Shown: piece by piece, positions 18,851 through 27,655 of the stretch
Position numbering within the stretch: position 1 is the first letter of the stretch
Layout of the letters: each line of letters begins with the position of its first letter
From: Paludibaculum sp.
Lineage (GTDB): Bacteria > Acidobacteriota > Terriglobia > Bryobacterales > Bryobacteraceae
Assembly: GCA_029973955.1 (NCBI GenBank)
Contig: JARKQJ010000005.1
Coordinates: forward strand, 50,638 to 114,637
DNA: 64,000 nucleotides
Reading direction: 5' to 3'
The notes under the pieces: model-generated
Told to the model about the DNA's origin: nothing
The model's database searches: none
Seen by the model: the letters and a program-made list of their open reading frames with translations, nothing else
Translations under genes and position numbers: made by a program

Positions 18851-21433
18851 GTGCGTTCCCCCTGGATTCTGTTGGCACCGGTGGCTCTGCTGTGCGCGGA
18901 TGGCCCGAAGGATGGCGGCAAGGCCGGCGATCCCAAGGCGGCGAGTGTGTCCGCGAACTCGAGCGCCACGCCACGCCTGGCCAGTTCAGCGCAGCGGAAC
19001 GAAAACGTCGTCGTCTACCTGATCGACACGAACGCGATCAAGGAAGCGAACGTCCGGCTGGGGACGAGACCGACGGCGGTGGCGGAGTTTTCTCCCGAAT
19101 CCCAGTATTTTGCGACGGAGCACGGCCGCCCTGCCTCCGAGACCCTGATGATGAAGCCGGCCGGCGCGGCGGGCTGGCACGGCGATGCGGGCTTCCAGCA
19201 TCAGAACAGCGTCTTCAACGCGCGGACGTTCTTTCAGGTGGGCGGAGTGAAGCCCTCGCATCGGAACTTTTACAACGGGCGCCTCACTGGCCTGCTGCCG
19301 CGGCTGGGGGCGTTGACGGCTACTTTCGCGCAGCGGGACATCCGGGGCATGGTGAACGGCAATGTGCTGGTGCCGCTGCCTTCAGAGCGGACGCCGCTAG
19401 CGACCGACCCGGCCACGCGGGAGATTGTGCAGCAGTTTCTCAACGCCTATCCGAACGAAGCGCCGAACCGTCCGGACTTCGACCAGCGGGCGCTGAACAC
19501 GAACGCGCCGCAGCGGATCGACGACATCGCGGGCAGCCTGCGGTTGGACACACCGCTGCGGCCGACGGACAAACTGATTCTGTTTTACAGCCTGGACCGG
19601 CAGAACATCGACGCGTTTCAAATGGTGGCGGGGCAGAACCCCGACACGATCATTCACAACCACCGGGCCCGGATCGCCTGGCTCCACACGATTTCGCCGT
19701 CCACGGTACTGCAGGTGGCGGGATCGTTCAGCAGAAACCGCTCGGCCCTTGTGGCGGAGCCGAATGCCGTGGGGCCGAGGGTGCGATATGGCTACAGCAT
19801 TGAGGAACTGGGCCCGGACTCCTACTTCCCCATCAAGCGCGCGACCAACACGTTCCGCTATGGCGCCAACCTGCAGCACCTGGCGGGCGGGGGCCGGCAC
19901 CAGATTCAGGTGGGCGGAGATTACAGCCGGTTCCAGTTGAACGGCGAGGAGACCTACAACGGGCGCGGGCAGTTCCAGTTCGGCGCCGGGTGGGGCCGGA
20001 ACTCGATCGACAACCTGCGTTGGGGCACGCCGCTTTCTTATGAAGTTTCGCTGGGCGACATCAATCGCGGCTATCGCAACTGGATGGTGAACCTCTACGC
20101 CGGGGACAAGTTCAAGGTCAGCCAGCGGCTAACATTGATCTACGGCTTGCGCTACATGGCAGACTCCCGCCCCGTGGAAGTGCAGGCCCACGAGGTAGTG
20201 CCCTACCGGACCGATGCCAACAATCTCTCACCGCAGGTGGCGCTGGCCTGGCGCGCGGGCCGGGGTTGGGTGGCGCGGGCGGCATACACGACGACGTTCG
20301 GACAGATCCTGCCCGTGACGTATCAGCAGATCCGGTTGAATCCGCCGGACGTGACCTATGTGATGGCGCCGGATCCGTATCTGCCGGATCCGCTCCGCGG
20401 CGTGGAGATCGGGCCGGGGGCGCGGTATTCGCCGACGTGGCTGGCGAAGGAATTGGCCACGCCCTATTCTCACCAGTACAACGCAACCTTGGAGCGGCGC
20501 ATGGCGGCGGACTCCGTGTTGAGGGTGAGCTATATCGGCAGCCGGTCGATCAAGATGCTGAACACCTTCACGATGAACCGCGCCGAGCCGGTGCCGGGGA
20601 TTCCTCTCACCACGGCAACGGTAAACGAAAGACGTCCGGACGCGCGCTACTACGACGTGAAGTGGATTGTGAACGGCGGCCAGGCCTATTTCGACGCCGG
20701 CCAGGTGAGCTGGGACCTGCCGGTGCGGCGCGGGTTGATGGTGAACGCCGGCTACACGTTCTCGAAAGCCATCGATTCCGGCGCGGACTTCACGGCCACG
20801 GCCGCGAACAAGGACGTGAGCAACTTCCGGACCCAGTGGCAGTACGAGTCCTTCGGCGACCGTAAGGGGCTGTCGAACTTCGATTCGACGCATGCGCTGA
20901 TGTTCAACTACTCCTACGACATCCCGGGGCCGAAACAGGCTCCGAACCTCTTGCGGGCGGCGCTTTCGCGCTGGCAGGTTTCCGGCGCGAATATGTGGAA
21001 GAAGGGGACGCCCCTGACGCTGTACATCGGTAGCGATTCACCGGGGTTTGGCAACGTGGATGGGGGTGGCGCGGATCGGCCGAACATCCTGGACCCGTCG
21101 ATTCTGGGCAAGACAATCGGGAACCCGGATGAGGCGACGCAGATACTGAGCCGTTCGCGGTTTGGCTTCATGACGCTCGGGCAGCATTCGGGGTCGCTGG
21201 GCCGCGGGACGTTCCGCAAATCGTCGATCTGGAACTGGAACGCCGCGCTGGTGCGGCAGTTCCGGCTGCCGAACGAGTGGGCGGCGCAGCTCCGGGCAGA
21301 GGCCTACAACCTCTCCAATACCCCGCAGTTCGATGAGCCGCAACGCAACCTGACTTCACCGGCGTTCGGCAAGATCACGAACACGCTGAACGATGGCCGG
21401 GTTTTCCAATTCGGTTTCCGGCTGTTGTTTTAG
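18851..21433 (+). CDS. TonB-dependent receptor-like outer-membrane beta-barrel protein lacking a plug
   Basis: A protein of 860 residues with a short signal peptide (MRSPWILLAPVALLCA) and a long outer-membrane beta-barrel ending FQFGFRLLF, with the terminal aromatic expected by the BAM machinery. The start is GTG 18851 with GAGAAGG just upstream. The N-terminus has only a short segment (ENVVVYLIDTNAIKEANVRLG) where a receptor would normally carry a carboxypeptidase-like domain and a full plug; the barrel follows quickly. The barrel resembles the large Oar-like receptors expanded in Acidobacteria (ATPYSHQYNATLERRM, VSYIGSRS). Without a visible plug, ordinary TonB-gated transport is doubtful. 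Its 3' end overlaps the convergent argA stop by 4 bp. Confidence 0.8.
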   Translation: MRSPWILLAPVALLCADGPKDGGKAGDPKAASVSANSSATPRLASSAQRNENVVVYLIDTNAIKEANVRLGTRPTAVAEFSPESQYFATEHGRPASETLMMKPAGAAGWHGDAGFQHQNSVFNARTFFQVGGVKPSHRNFYNGRLTGLLPRLGALTATFAQRDIRGMVNGNVLVPLPSERTPLATDPATREIVQQFLNAYPNEAPNRPDFDQRALNTNAPQRIDDIAGSLRLDTPLRPTDKLILFYSLDRQNIDAFQMVAGQNPDTIIHNHRARIAWLHTISPSTVLQVAGSFSRNRSALVAEPNAVGPRVRYGYSIEELGPDSYFPIKRATNTFRYGANLQHLAGGGRHQIQVGGDYSRFQLNGEETYNGRGQFQFGAGWGRNSIDNLRWGTPLSYEVSLGDINRGYRNWMVNLYAGDKFKVSQRLTLIYGLRYMADSRPVEVQAHEVVPYRTDANNLSPQVALAWRAGRGWVARAAYTTTFGQILPVTYQQIRLNPPDVTYVMAPDPYLPDPLRGVEIGPGARYSPTWLAKELATPYSHQYNATLERRMAADSVLRVSYIGSRSIKMLNTFTMNRAEPVPGIPLTTATVNERRPDARYYDVKWIVNGGQAYFDAGQVSWDLPVRRGLMVNAGYTFSKAIDSGADFTATAANKDVSNFRTQWQYESFGDRKGLSNFDSTHALMFNYSYDIPGPKQAPNLLRAALSRWQVSGANMWKKGTPLTLYIGSDSPGFGNVDGGGADRPNILDPSILGKTIGNPDEATQILSRSRFGFMTLGQHSGSLGRGTFRKSSIWNWNAALVRQFRLPNEWAAQLRAEAYNLSNTPQFDEPQRNLTSPAFGKITNTLNDGRVFQFGFRLLF

Positions 21434-21984
21434 GGAACGGTGCGGAAAGTAGGGATCTGAACCAAGGTGTCGTCGGCGAGGGCGCGTCCGGCGGCGGCGA
21501 GAGTGGCGCCTTCCTTGAGCAGCAGGAGGACGGCGATTTCGTCGCAGGCCTGGAACTTCGGGCAGCGCAGGCAGTCTTTCCAGGCTTTCAGGGGGAGTTC
21601 GGAGCGATCCACCTCTTTGTAGCCCATCTTCGTGAAGAAGCCGGGCACGTAGGTAAACGCAAAGAGGGCGTCGAGGTCGTATTCCCGGCCTTCCTTCTCC
21701 AATGCCTCCATGAGGAGGCGCCCGGCGCCATGACCCTTCGTGTCGGGGTGGACAGCCAGGGAGCGGACTTCCGCCATTGTTGGCCCATAGAAGTGCAGCG
21801 CGGCGCAGCCGAGGATTCGCTCGCCGTCGCAGAGGATGGTGAAGTCGCGGATGCCTTCGGAGAGTTCGAATTCGTTGCGCGGCAGCATGATGCCCTGGCG
21901 GGCATAGTCGTTGATCAGCGACAGGATGCCGGGGATGTCGCTCATCTTTGCTTTGCGCAGGCTGAGGGCCGTGCTCACATTCAT
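21430..21984 (-). CDS. argA: N-acetylglutamate synthase, short GNAT type
   Basis: A 184-residue GNAT acetyltransferase. The start at 21984 overlaps the argB stop as ATGA. The acetyl-CoA loop reads SLAVHPDTKGHGAGRLLM, and the family-typical stretches LRKAKMSDIPGI, CAALHFYG and TYVPGFFTKMGYKEV are present. This is the pattern of the single-domain N-acetylglutamate synthases (the Mycobacterium-type ArgA), which acetylate glutamate to start arginine synthesis. Its place as last gene of argC-argB-argA supports this. A C-terminal Cys pair (CLRCPKFQAC) sits where such enzymes vary. An unrelated GNAT activity is possible but less likely given the operon. Confidence 0.8.
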   Translation of the reverse strand: MNVSTALSLRKAKMSDIPGILSLINDYARQGIMLPRNEFELSEGIRDFTILCDGERILGCAALHFYGPTMAEVRSLAVHPDTKGHGAGRLLMEALEKEGREYDLDALFAFTYVPGFFTKMGYKEVDRSELPLKAWKDCLRCPKFQACDEIAVLLLLKEGATLAAAGRALADDTLVQIPTFRTVP

Positions 21985-22760
21985 GCCGCGGACACTTTCA
22001 GCCGGGTGCCGAGGCTCTCGCCGGCGACGAGTTTCCTGATGATGCCATGGGTGGCGCCGGCGGCGATGACCACCTCGCCGACACCGTGCTCGAGGGCGGC
22101 GCAAGCTGAGTTGAGCTTAGCTTCCATGCCACCGGAGGCGACGCCGCTGGAGATGAGGGCGCGGCATTCCTCGGGAGTCAGGGTGGAGAGGGTAGCGCCG
22201 TCCTGGCCGCGCACGCCTTCCACGTCGGTGAGGAAGAGCAGTTTGTCGGCTCCGTAGCCGGCAGCGCAGGCGACGGCCATCTGGTCGGCATTGACGTTGT
22301 AGACGTTGCCCTGGCGGTCTCCGGCGACGCAGGCAACCACGGGGACGAAGTTGGCGCCGGTGAGCGCTTCGAGGACCTCGGGATTGGTGCGGATGATCTG
22401 GCCGACGGCGCCGAGTTCCGGGTTCATCTGGCGGGCTTCGGCCAGCGCGGCGTCGATGCCGCTGATGCCCACGGCCGGAACGCCGGCGGCGACGAGGGAA
22501 CTCACCAGTTCCTTGTTGACACTTCCGGCGAAGACCTTCACAACGGCGTCGATGACATCGGGGGAGGTGACGCGGAGGCCGTTGACGAAGGTGCTCTCGA
22601 CGCCGCGCTCCTTGAGAAACCGGGTCATCTGTTTGCCGCCTCCGTGCACGACGACGGCGCGGACCCCCAGGCCCGGCAACTCCGCGATCTGGCCGGCGAG
22701 CGCGGCGCGGGAGGCCGCGTTGTCGAGCAGGGTTCCGCCGAGCTTGATCAGCACTTTCAC
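21981..22760 (-). CDS. argB: Acetylglutamate kinase
   Basis: A 259-residue amino-acid kinase-family enzyme that phosphorylates N-acetylglutamate in the second step of arginine synthesis. Features in order: KLGGTLLDN near the N-terminus, the substrate loop VVHGGGKQMTRFL, the mid-domain VNADQMAVACAAGYGADKLLFLTDVEG, and SGGMEAKLNSACAALEHG near the C-terminus. It lacks the N-terminal helix linked to arginine feedback in hexameric kinases, so it is probably the dimeric type (inference). It overlaps argC and argA by 4 bp each, which implies translational coupling. Confidence 0.95.
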   Translation of the reverse strand: MKVLIKLGGTLLDNAASRAALAGQIAELPGLGVRAVVVHGGGKQMTRFLKERGVESTFVNGLRVTSPDVIDAVVKVFAGSVNKELVSSLVAAGVPAVGISGIDAALAEARQMNPELGAVGQIIRTNPEVLEALTGANFVPVVACVAGDRQGNVYNVNADQMAVACAAGYGADKLLFLTDVEGVRGQDGATLSTLTPEECRALISSGVASGGMEAKLNSACAALEHGVGEVVIAAGATHGIIRKLVAGESLGTRLKVSAA

Positions 22761-23764
22761 AACAATCCCTCCGTTTCGATGAAGCCGAACATGAGATTCA
22801 TGTTCTGGACCGCCTGCCCGGCGGCTCCTTTCACCAGATTATCGATGCAGGCGACGACGACGGCGCGGCCGGTGGCGGCGTCGAACCGGATACCGAGGTC
22901 GCAGAAATTGGTGCGCGCCACACGGCGCAGGTCGGAGAGATGGCCCTCCGGGTAGATGCGGACGAAGGGTTCCTTGGCGTATGCAGCCAGGTAGATATCG
23001 AGAAGTTCCGCGCCGGACTTGATGTTCTGCGTGCGAAAGTAGATGGTTTCGAGGATGCCCCGATCGATGGGGATCAACTGGGCGGTGAAGCTGAACTCAC
23101 GCTCCTCCAGGCCGGAGTTCATGAGCACTTCCGGCACGTGGCGGTGATTGAGGATGGAGTAGGCTGAGAAGTTCTCCGTGACTTCGCAGAAGCTGGTCTT
23201 CAGGCTCGGCTTGCGGCCGGCGCCGCTGACTCCGCTCTTGGCGTCGCACACGACTCCGGCGGAGCGATCGATGACGCCAGCCGTAATCAGAGGCCGGAGG
23301 GCGAGGTTGGCGGCGGTGGGGTAGCAGCCGGGATTGGACAGGAGCCTGGCGCCTGGGATCGCGTCGCGGTAGAACTCAGGCAGGCCGTAGACGGCGTCGG
23401 CGAGCCACTGCGCCTGCGAGTGGTCCTCTTTGTACCATTGCTGATAGCGCTCGACGGTCTTGAGGCGGAACGCGCCGCTGAGGTCGATCACCTTGACCCC
23501 CCGTTCGAGCAGAGGAGGGGCGAGCGTCATGGAGACTTCGGGGGGAGTGGCAAGGAAGACGACGCCGATGCCGGCTGCGGCGACCTCGTCTGCCTGAGTA
23601 GATAAAACCTGATGGCCCTGGTGTCCCAGGGGGAGGATCTCGGGGGCGCTATCGGCGCGGTGCTCGAGCAGGACAGGCGCCGCATACTGATGGCGGGCGA
23701 GGATCTTCTGCAGTTCGACGCCACTATAACCGCGGAAACCGACTACACCAGCAAGCAAAGCCAT
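22757..23764 (-). CDS. argC: N-acetyl-gamma-glutamyl-phosphate reductase
   Basis: A 335-residue NADPH-dependent enzyme for the third step of arginine synthesis. The Rossmann start GVVGFRGYSGVELQKIL, the catalytic Cys in LLSNPGCYPTAANLALRPL and the family motifs AKSGVSGAGRKP and HRHVPEVL are all present. It is the first gene of argC-argB-argA and has GAGG about 9 bases before its ATG. A candidate ARG-box operator overlaps its promoter (23788-23820). Length and motifs match type 1 ArgC. Confidence 0.96.
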   Translation of the reverse strand: MALLAGVVGFRGYSGVELQKILARHQYAAPVLLEHRADSAPEILPLGHQGHQVLSTQADEVAAAGIGVVFLATPPEVSMTLAPPLLERGVKVIDLSGAFRLKTVERYQQWYKEDHSQAQWLADAVYGLPEFYRDAIPGARLLSNPGCYPTAANLALRPLITAGVIDRSAGVVCDAKSGVSGAGRKPSLKTSFCEVTENFSAYSILNHRHVPEVLMNSGLEEREFSFTAQLIPIDRGILETIYFRTQNIKSGAELLDIYLAAYAKEPFVRIYPEGHLSDLRRVARTNFCDLGIRFDAATGRAVVVACIDNLVKGAAGQAVQNMNLMFGFIETEGLL

Positions 23765-23785
23765 GGGGACGCCACCTCGATTGGT

Positions 23786-23820
23786 TATTTATACACTCTC
23801 ATGAATAAATATAACATGAG
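23786..23820 (-). promoter_or_regulatory. argC promoter with overlapping ARG-box-like operator
   Basis: On the minus strand TGTTAT (23811-23816) and TATAAA (23788-23793) are spaced 17 bp and lie upstream of argC. Overlapping them on the + strand is CATGAATAAATATAACATG (23800-23818), flanked as CTCATG/CATGAG. The left half matches the Bacillus-type ARG box (CATGAATAAA) exactly; the right half is diverged. An ArgR/AhrC repressor bound here would block the promoter. No argR gene is in this window. Confidence 0.45.
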
Positions 23821-23956
23821 TTCGTTTCAGGATTCCAGTCATGGCAGGCGCGTAGACGGGATAGATCTTCCCAGTACTGATTGAGTTGTTTGCACTGCGC
23901 AGAGTTCGTACATTCGAATCAGCGGCAGGCAGCGGTCCGGAGCGCCGAGGGCGCCG

Positions 23957-25807
23957 ATGGAGGAGGCGGATCGCCGCCGCCGCAAGCAGGGGCCTGGGGG
24001 GATTTTGGAATTGGGTGTTTCACTGATCCTAAAGCGAATCCGCCTTAGAACCGATAGTACTTACGTGCACCCACTGCACCAACCTGAGGTTCTTGCCGAA
24101 GCTGCGGCGGGGCTAAGCCGGCAATTGCAGTCGCTTCTGAAAGAGACCAGCGAGAGGCTGCGACCGGAGCTGGGCCGGCTGGAACGCCGGTATGCGCGAC
24201 GCCTGAAAGAGATGGAGTTCACGACGGAGCAGGCGGCGTGTCTGCAGACGATCACACTGGGTGCGGCGGCAAAGACACTGACGGCGGGAGAGACGCTTCA
24301 GCGGTTCCTGGACGATGTACAGTACCGCGGACGGCGGCTGGCGAAGCTGGACCTGGCTCCGGCGCGGGTAGTGAGTGCGCTGCGCGAATACGACGCGATT
24401 CTGGACCAGGGCTTGAGCAAGAGGCTGCGCGAACAGTTGGTGAACCTGGAGTGGCTGAGGGGCCAGTTGCATTTCCTGGTGGTTCTCACGCTGAACAATG
24501 CGTTTTACCAGGTGCGGGAGGCGGAGAGCCGGGCGTTTTACGAACTGTTTCGGGCTGAGGTGGAGTCCAGGAGTCTGCAGGAACTGTTACCGCGATTCCT
24601 GGAAGTACTAGGGGTTTATACCGGCGCGGCGGCGGCGAGCATTTACCTGGTGGATGAGCAGGGTGGATTGAGGGCGGCGGCGGCGTTGCCGGAAGCGAGT
24701 CCGGCGACGGTGCAGCTGACGCCGCGGTTGCTTGCGCGTCTTGAGGCGCCGCTATGTCTGACCGTGGACAAAGGCCGGAAGGCGTCGGCGATTTCGCTGA
24801 TCCTGCAGGAGTCGTGGCGCAAGAGCAGCCCGACAGTCTGGTCGATTCCACTGTTGTCGGCGGGCCGGCTGCAGGGCGTGATGCAATTTGCGTTCAGCAA
24901 GCCGTATGCGTGGCTGCCTCGCGAGGTGGGTCTGTTGCAGGCGGCGGCCGAGCGGTGCTGGCTGGCGGCGGAGAAGGCCCAGCTTCTGGAGCATCTTTCG
25001 GAGCGGGAAGAGAAGATCCGCCAGTTGGCGGAACACATGGTGGAGGTGGAGGAGGCCGAGCGGCGGAGAATCAGCCGCGAACTGCATGACGAGGCCGGGC
25101 AGTCGCTGCTCTGTGTGCGGCTGCAGTTGGAGATGCTGGAGCAGGATCTGACGCCCGGGATGGAAGGTGTGAAGAAGCGGCTCGGGGACGTGCGGCAGAT
25201 GACGGAGCACACGATCCTGGAGATCCGGCGGCTGATCGCGGCGCTGAGTCCGGCGATTCTGGAGCAGATGGGCCTGGCGGCGGCGGTGCGGCAACTGGTA
25301 GGGCGCTTCCGGCGAGTGCATGAAGCCGACGTTCGGATCCAGCTTCCGCGGAAGCTGGAGCTGCCGAAGCGGGTAGAGATCATCGTCTACCGGTTGGCGC
25401 AGGAGATTCTGAACAACATAGCCAAATATTCCCAGGCGACTCATGTAAACCTTCTGGTGGAGTCAGCCGATGGATACCTGAGGCTGCAGGTCGAGGACAA
25501 CGGTGTTGGCTTCGATGTGGGTGAGGCCTTTTCCCGGAGAGACTGCTATGGTCTATCGGGGCTAAGAGAGAGAGTTGCCCTATTGGGCGGCAGTTTAGCC
25601 GTGAGAAGCCGGCGTAGGCCGGCAGCCGGAACAAAGGCGAACCCTCGGACGGCGAAAGAAGACGGGCAGGTCGGCATAGACCGCCCAGGGACGATGATCT
25701 GGGCGGAGTTGCCGCTCAGCGAAATGGGAAACGCAAAGGGCGTTTCCAGAAGCGGGGAGAGGACCCTAACCCGGGTAGTAGAACCTGGACGCCGGAGGCC
25801 CGCTTAA
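23957..25807 (+). CDS. NarL-type sensor histidine kinase with GAF-like domain
   Basis: A 616-residue kinase without obvious transmembrane helices, so probably a cytoplasmic sensor. Residues about 35-200 are helical; about 205-350 resemble a GAF domain (SLQELLPRFLEVLGVYTGAAAASIYLV cut across this region). HisKA_3 follows, with the acceptor His 377 in ISRELHDEAGQSL, and a HATPase with EILNNIAKYSQATHV (N-box), VEDNGVGFD and YGLSGLRERVALLGG. The ATP-lid region holds an unusual charged insertion of about 25 residues before the last strand (GTMIWAELPL). The partner response regulator starts 39 bp downstream. ATG 23957 has GAGGG about 5 bases upstream; GTG 24065 is an alternative start. Confidence 0.88.
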   Translation: MEEADRRRRKQGPGGILELGVSLILKRIRLRTDSTYVHPLHQPEVLAEAAAGLSRQLQSLLKETSERLRPELGRLERRYARRLKEMEFTTEQAACLQTITLGAAAKTLTAGETLQRFLDDVQYRGRRLAKLDLAPARVVSALREYDAILDQGLSKRLREQLVNLEWLRGQLHFLVVLTLNNAFYQVREAESRAFYELFRAEVESRSLQELLPRFLEVLGVYTGAAAASIYLVDEQGGLRAAAALPEASPATVQLTPRLLARLEAPLCLTVDKGRKASAISLILQESWRKSSPTVWSIPLLSAGRLQGVMQFAFSKPYAWLPREVGLLQAAAERCWLAAEKAQLLEHLSEREEKIRQLAEHMVEVEEAERRRISRELHDEAGQSLLCVRLQLEMLEQDLTPGMEGVKKRLGDVRQMTEHTILEIRRLIAALSPAILEQMGLAAAVRQLVGRFRRVHEADVRIQLPRKLELPKRVEIIVYRLAQEILNNIAKYSQATHVNLLVESADGYLRLQVEDNGVGFDVGEAFSRRDCYGLSGLRERVALLGGSLAVRSRRRPAAGTKANPRTAKEDGQVGIDRPGTMIWAELPLSEMGNAKGVSRSGERTLTRVVEPGRRRPA

Positions 25808-25846
25808 CCTTTGACGGCATCGTAGACATTGACTGGAGTTGATTCT

Positions 25847-26512
25847 ATGGCAAAGATCCGTATTCTCCTGGCGGATGATCACACGCTCTTTCGTCAGGGC
25901 ATCCGGCAACTGATCTCTTCCGAAACCGACATGGAAGTGATCGGTGAGGCATCCAACGGTGGCGACGCCGCCGACAAAGCCGCGGAGTTGAGGCCCGACC
26001 TTGTCCTGATGGACATCGGCATGCCGGGACTGAGCAGCTTTGAAGCCACCCGCCAGATCAAGAAGAACCGCCCGGAAACGAAGGTTCTTGTCCTCACCAT
26101 GTACGACGATGAAGACTACCTGGTGGAAGGCATGGAAGTGGGGGCGAACGGGTATGTTCTGAAGGACAGTCCGGCGCACCAACTGACGGCGGCAATCCGC
26201 GACGTTTGCCGGGGCGGGAGTTATCTGAGTCCGAGGATGCTGTCGCAGTTGGTGGACGATTTCCGTTCGCGAATCAAGAGCGCCAACCGGCTCCCGCGTT
26301 TTGCCACCCTCACGACGCGCGAACGCGAAGTTCTGAAGCTGCTGGCGGAGGGGAACTCCGTGAAAGAGATCGCCTGCGATCTCAATTTGAGCGTGAAGAC
26401 GGTGGAAGCACACAAGTTCAACCTGATGCGTAAGCTGGACATCCACAACAAGGCGCAACTGGTGCAGTACGCCATTCAGAAGAAGATCATCAAGATCCCC
26501 AACCTGGCATAG
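25847..26512 (+). CDS. NarL/FixJ-family response regulator
   Basis: A 221-residue DNA-binding regulator paired with the kinase just upstream. The receiver domain has the acidic pair in LLADDH, the phospho-acceptor Asp 56 in LVLMDIGMPG and KD in VLKDSPAHQ. The C-terminal LuxR-type helix-turn-helix is clear (LTTREREVLKLLAEG, then DLNLSVKTVEAHKFNLMRKL). ATG 25847 is chosen because GGAG lies 8 bases upstream; an in-frame TTG at 25829 adds only six residues. Targets are unknown. Confidence 0.94.
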   Translation: MAKIRILLADDHTLFRQGIRQLISSETDMEVIGEASNGGDAADKAAELRPDLVLMDIGMPGLSSFEATRQIKKNRPETKVLVLTMYDDEDYLVEGMEVGANGYVLKDSPAHQLTAAIRDVCRGGSYLSPRMLSQLVDDFRSRIKSANRLPRFATLTTREREVLKLLAEGNSVKEIACDLNLSVKTVEAHKFNLMRKLDIHNKAQLVQYAIQKKIIKIPNLA

Positions 26513-26537
26513 CCCGAGGTTTGCCGAACGAGGAGAG

Positions 26538-26566
26538 CCGCTGGAGTGTGAGGAGACCTCCAGCGG
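26538..26566 (+). terminator. Hairpin after the two-component pair
   Basis: CCGCTGGAG (26538-26546) and CTCCAGCGG (26558-26566) form a perfect 9-bp stem 25 bp past the regulator stop. No T-run follows, so it is either a weak terminator or a 3'-end stabilising structure. Confidence 0.45.
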
Positions 26567-26659
26567 GTCGGCAGGACCCCGCGTCAACAGCACTGACGGA
26601 CCAGGAAGCGATGTACAATCGACTTCGACGCCAGTGATGCTGGCGCGGGGTATTTCATT

Positions 26660-27571
26660 ATGAATCGAAGATCATTTCTTTCCCGGACTCTTTCCATTCC
26701 TGCCGCGGGCGGCATCCTGACGGCGCAGGCGCAAGGACGGCTGCCGATTCGGAAGGGCATCCTGCTGAGCATGCTGCCCGGCTCGATCTCCATTGCCGAC
26801 CGGTTCGCGCTTGCGAAGGAGTGCGGATTTCAATCGATGGAGTGCGGAACGGAGGACGATCAGAAGGTTGCCGAGGAGATCCTGGCGGCGAGCCGCAAGT
26901 CGGGACTGCCGATTCACTCGGTGATGAATCGCGACCATTGGAAGTTTCCGCTCTCCAGCCCCGACCCGGCGGTGGTGGCGCGCTCCGTGCAGGGCATGGA
27001 GACGAGCATGCGGAATGCGAAGCTGTGGGGGGCCCAGACTGTGCTACTGGTACCGGCGGTCGTGAATCCGGAGGTCTCCTATCAGCAAGCCTGGGACCGG
27101 TCTGTGGAGCAGATCCGGAAGATGATCCCACTGGCCAAGGAGTCGAAGGTGGTCATCGCGGTGGAAGAGGTTTGGAACAAGTTCCTGCTGAGCCCGCTGG
27201 AATTCGCCCGCTACGTGGATCAGTTCCAGAGCCCGTGGGTGCAAGCGTATCTCGACGTGGGCAACATGGTGCTGTTCGGCTATCCGCAGGACTGGATTCG
27301 CACGCTGGGCAAGCGGATTGCGAAGGTGCACTTCAAAGACTTCGGCTGGAAGAACTACAACCTGCCGGTGGAAGGCCAGGCTGCGGCGGCGCGCAAACGC
27401 GTGCCGGAGTTTGTGAATCTGCGGGACGGCGACATCGACTGGAAAGCGATCCACAAGGCACTGGCAGAGATCGGGTACAAAGGCGACGTGACAGTGGAGT
27501 TGGCCGGCGGAAACGCCGATTATCTGAAAGAAGTCAGCCGTAGAGTGGATTTGATTCTGGAAGGTGCGTAA
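26660..27571 (+). CDS. Tat-exported sugar phosphate isomerase/epimerase-like TIM barrel
   Basis: A 303-residue protein of the xylose isomerase-like TIM-barrel family. It opens with a twin-arginine signal (MNRRSFLSRTLSIPAAGG), so it is predicted to be folded in the cytoplasm and exported with its metal. Putative metal ligands appear in order in VIAVEEVWNK (Glu), AYLDVGNM (Asp), AKVHFKDFG (His) and VTVELAGG (Glu). Such enzymes interconvert free or phosphorylated sugars, or inosose-type cyclitols; the substrate is unknown. It stands alone, with TACAAT at 26614-26619 as a possible -10. Confidence 0.82.
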   Translation: MNRRSFLSRTLSIPAAGGILTAQAQGRLPIRKGILLSMLPGSISIADRFALAKECGFQSMECGTEDDQKVAEEILAASRKSGLPIHSVMNRDHWKFPLSSPDPAVVARSVQGMETSMRNAKLWGAQTVLLVPAVVNPEVSYQQAWDRSVEQIRKMIPLAKESKVVIAVEEVWNKFLLSPLEFARYVDQFQSPWVQAYLDVGNMVLFGYPQDWIRTLGKRIAKVHFKDFGWKNYNLPVEGQAAAARKRVPEFVNLRDGDIDWKAIHKALAEIGYKGDVTVELAGGNADYLKEVSRRVDLILEGA

Positions 27572-27655
27572 CGCAGAGGCGGCATCCGGAAGCCGGGCAT
27601 AGACGAAGCCCGCGGATGCGAGACACAATGGGTGTACGCAACTTCGGTAGTCGTT

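Noticed and set aside
23795..23825. AT-rich palindrome considered as a dif-type XerCD site
   Set aside because: The spacing and core do not match the dif arms, and it lies at 23.8 kb, well away from the skew change. An ARG box over the argC promoter explains it better.
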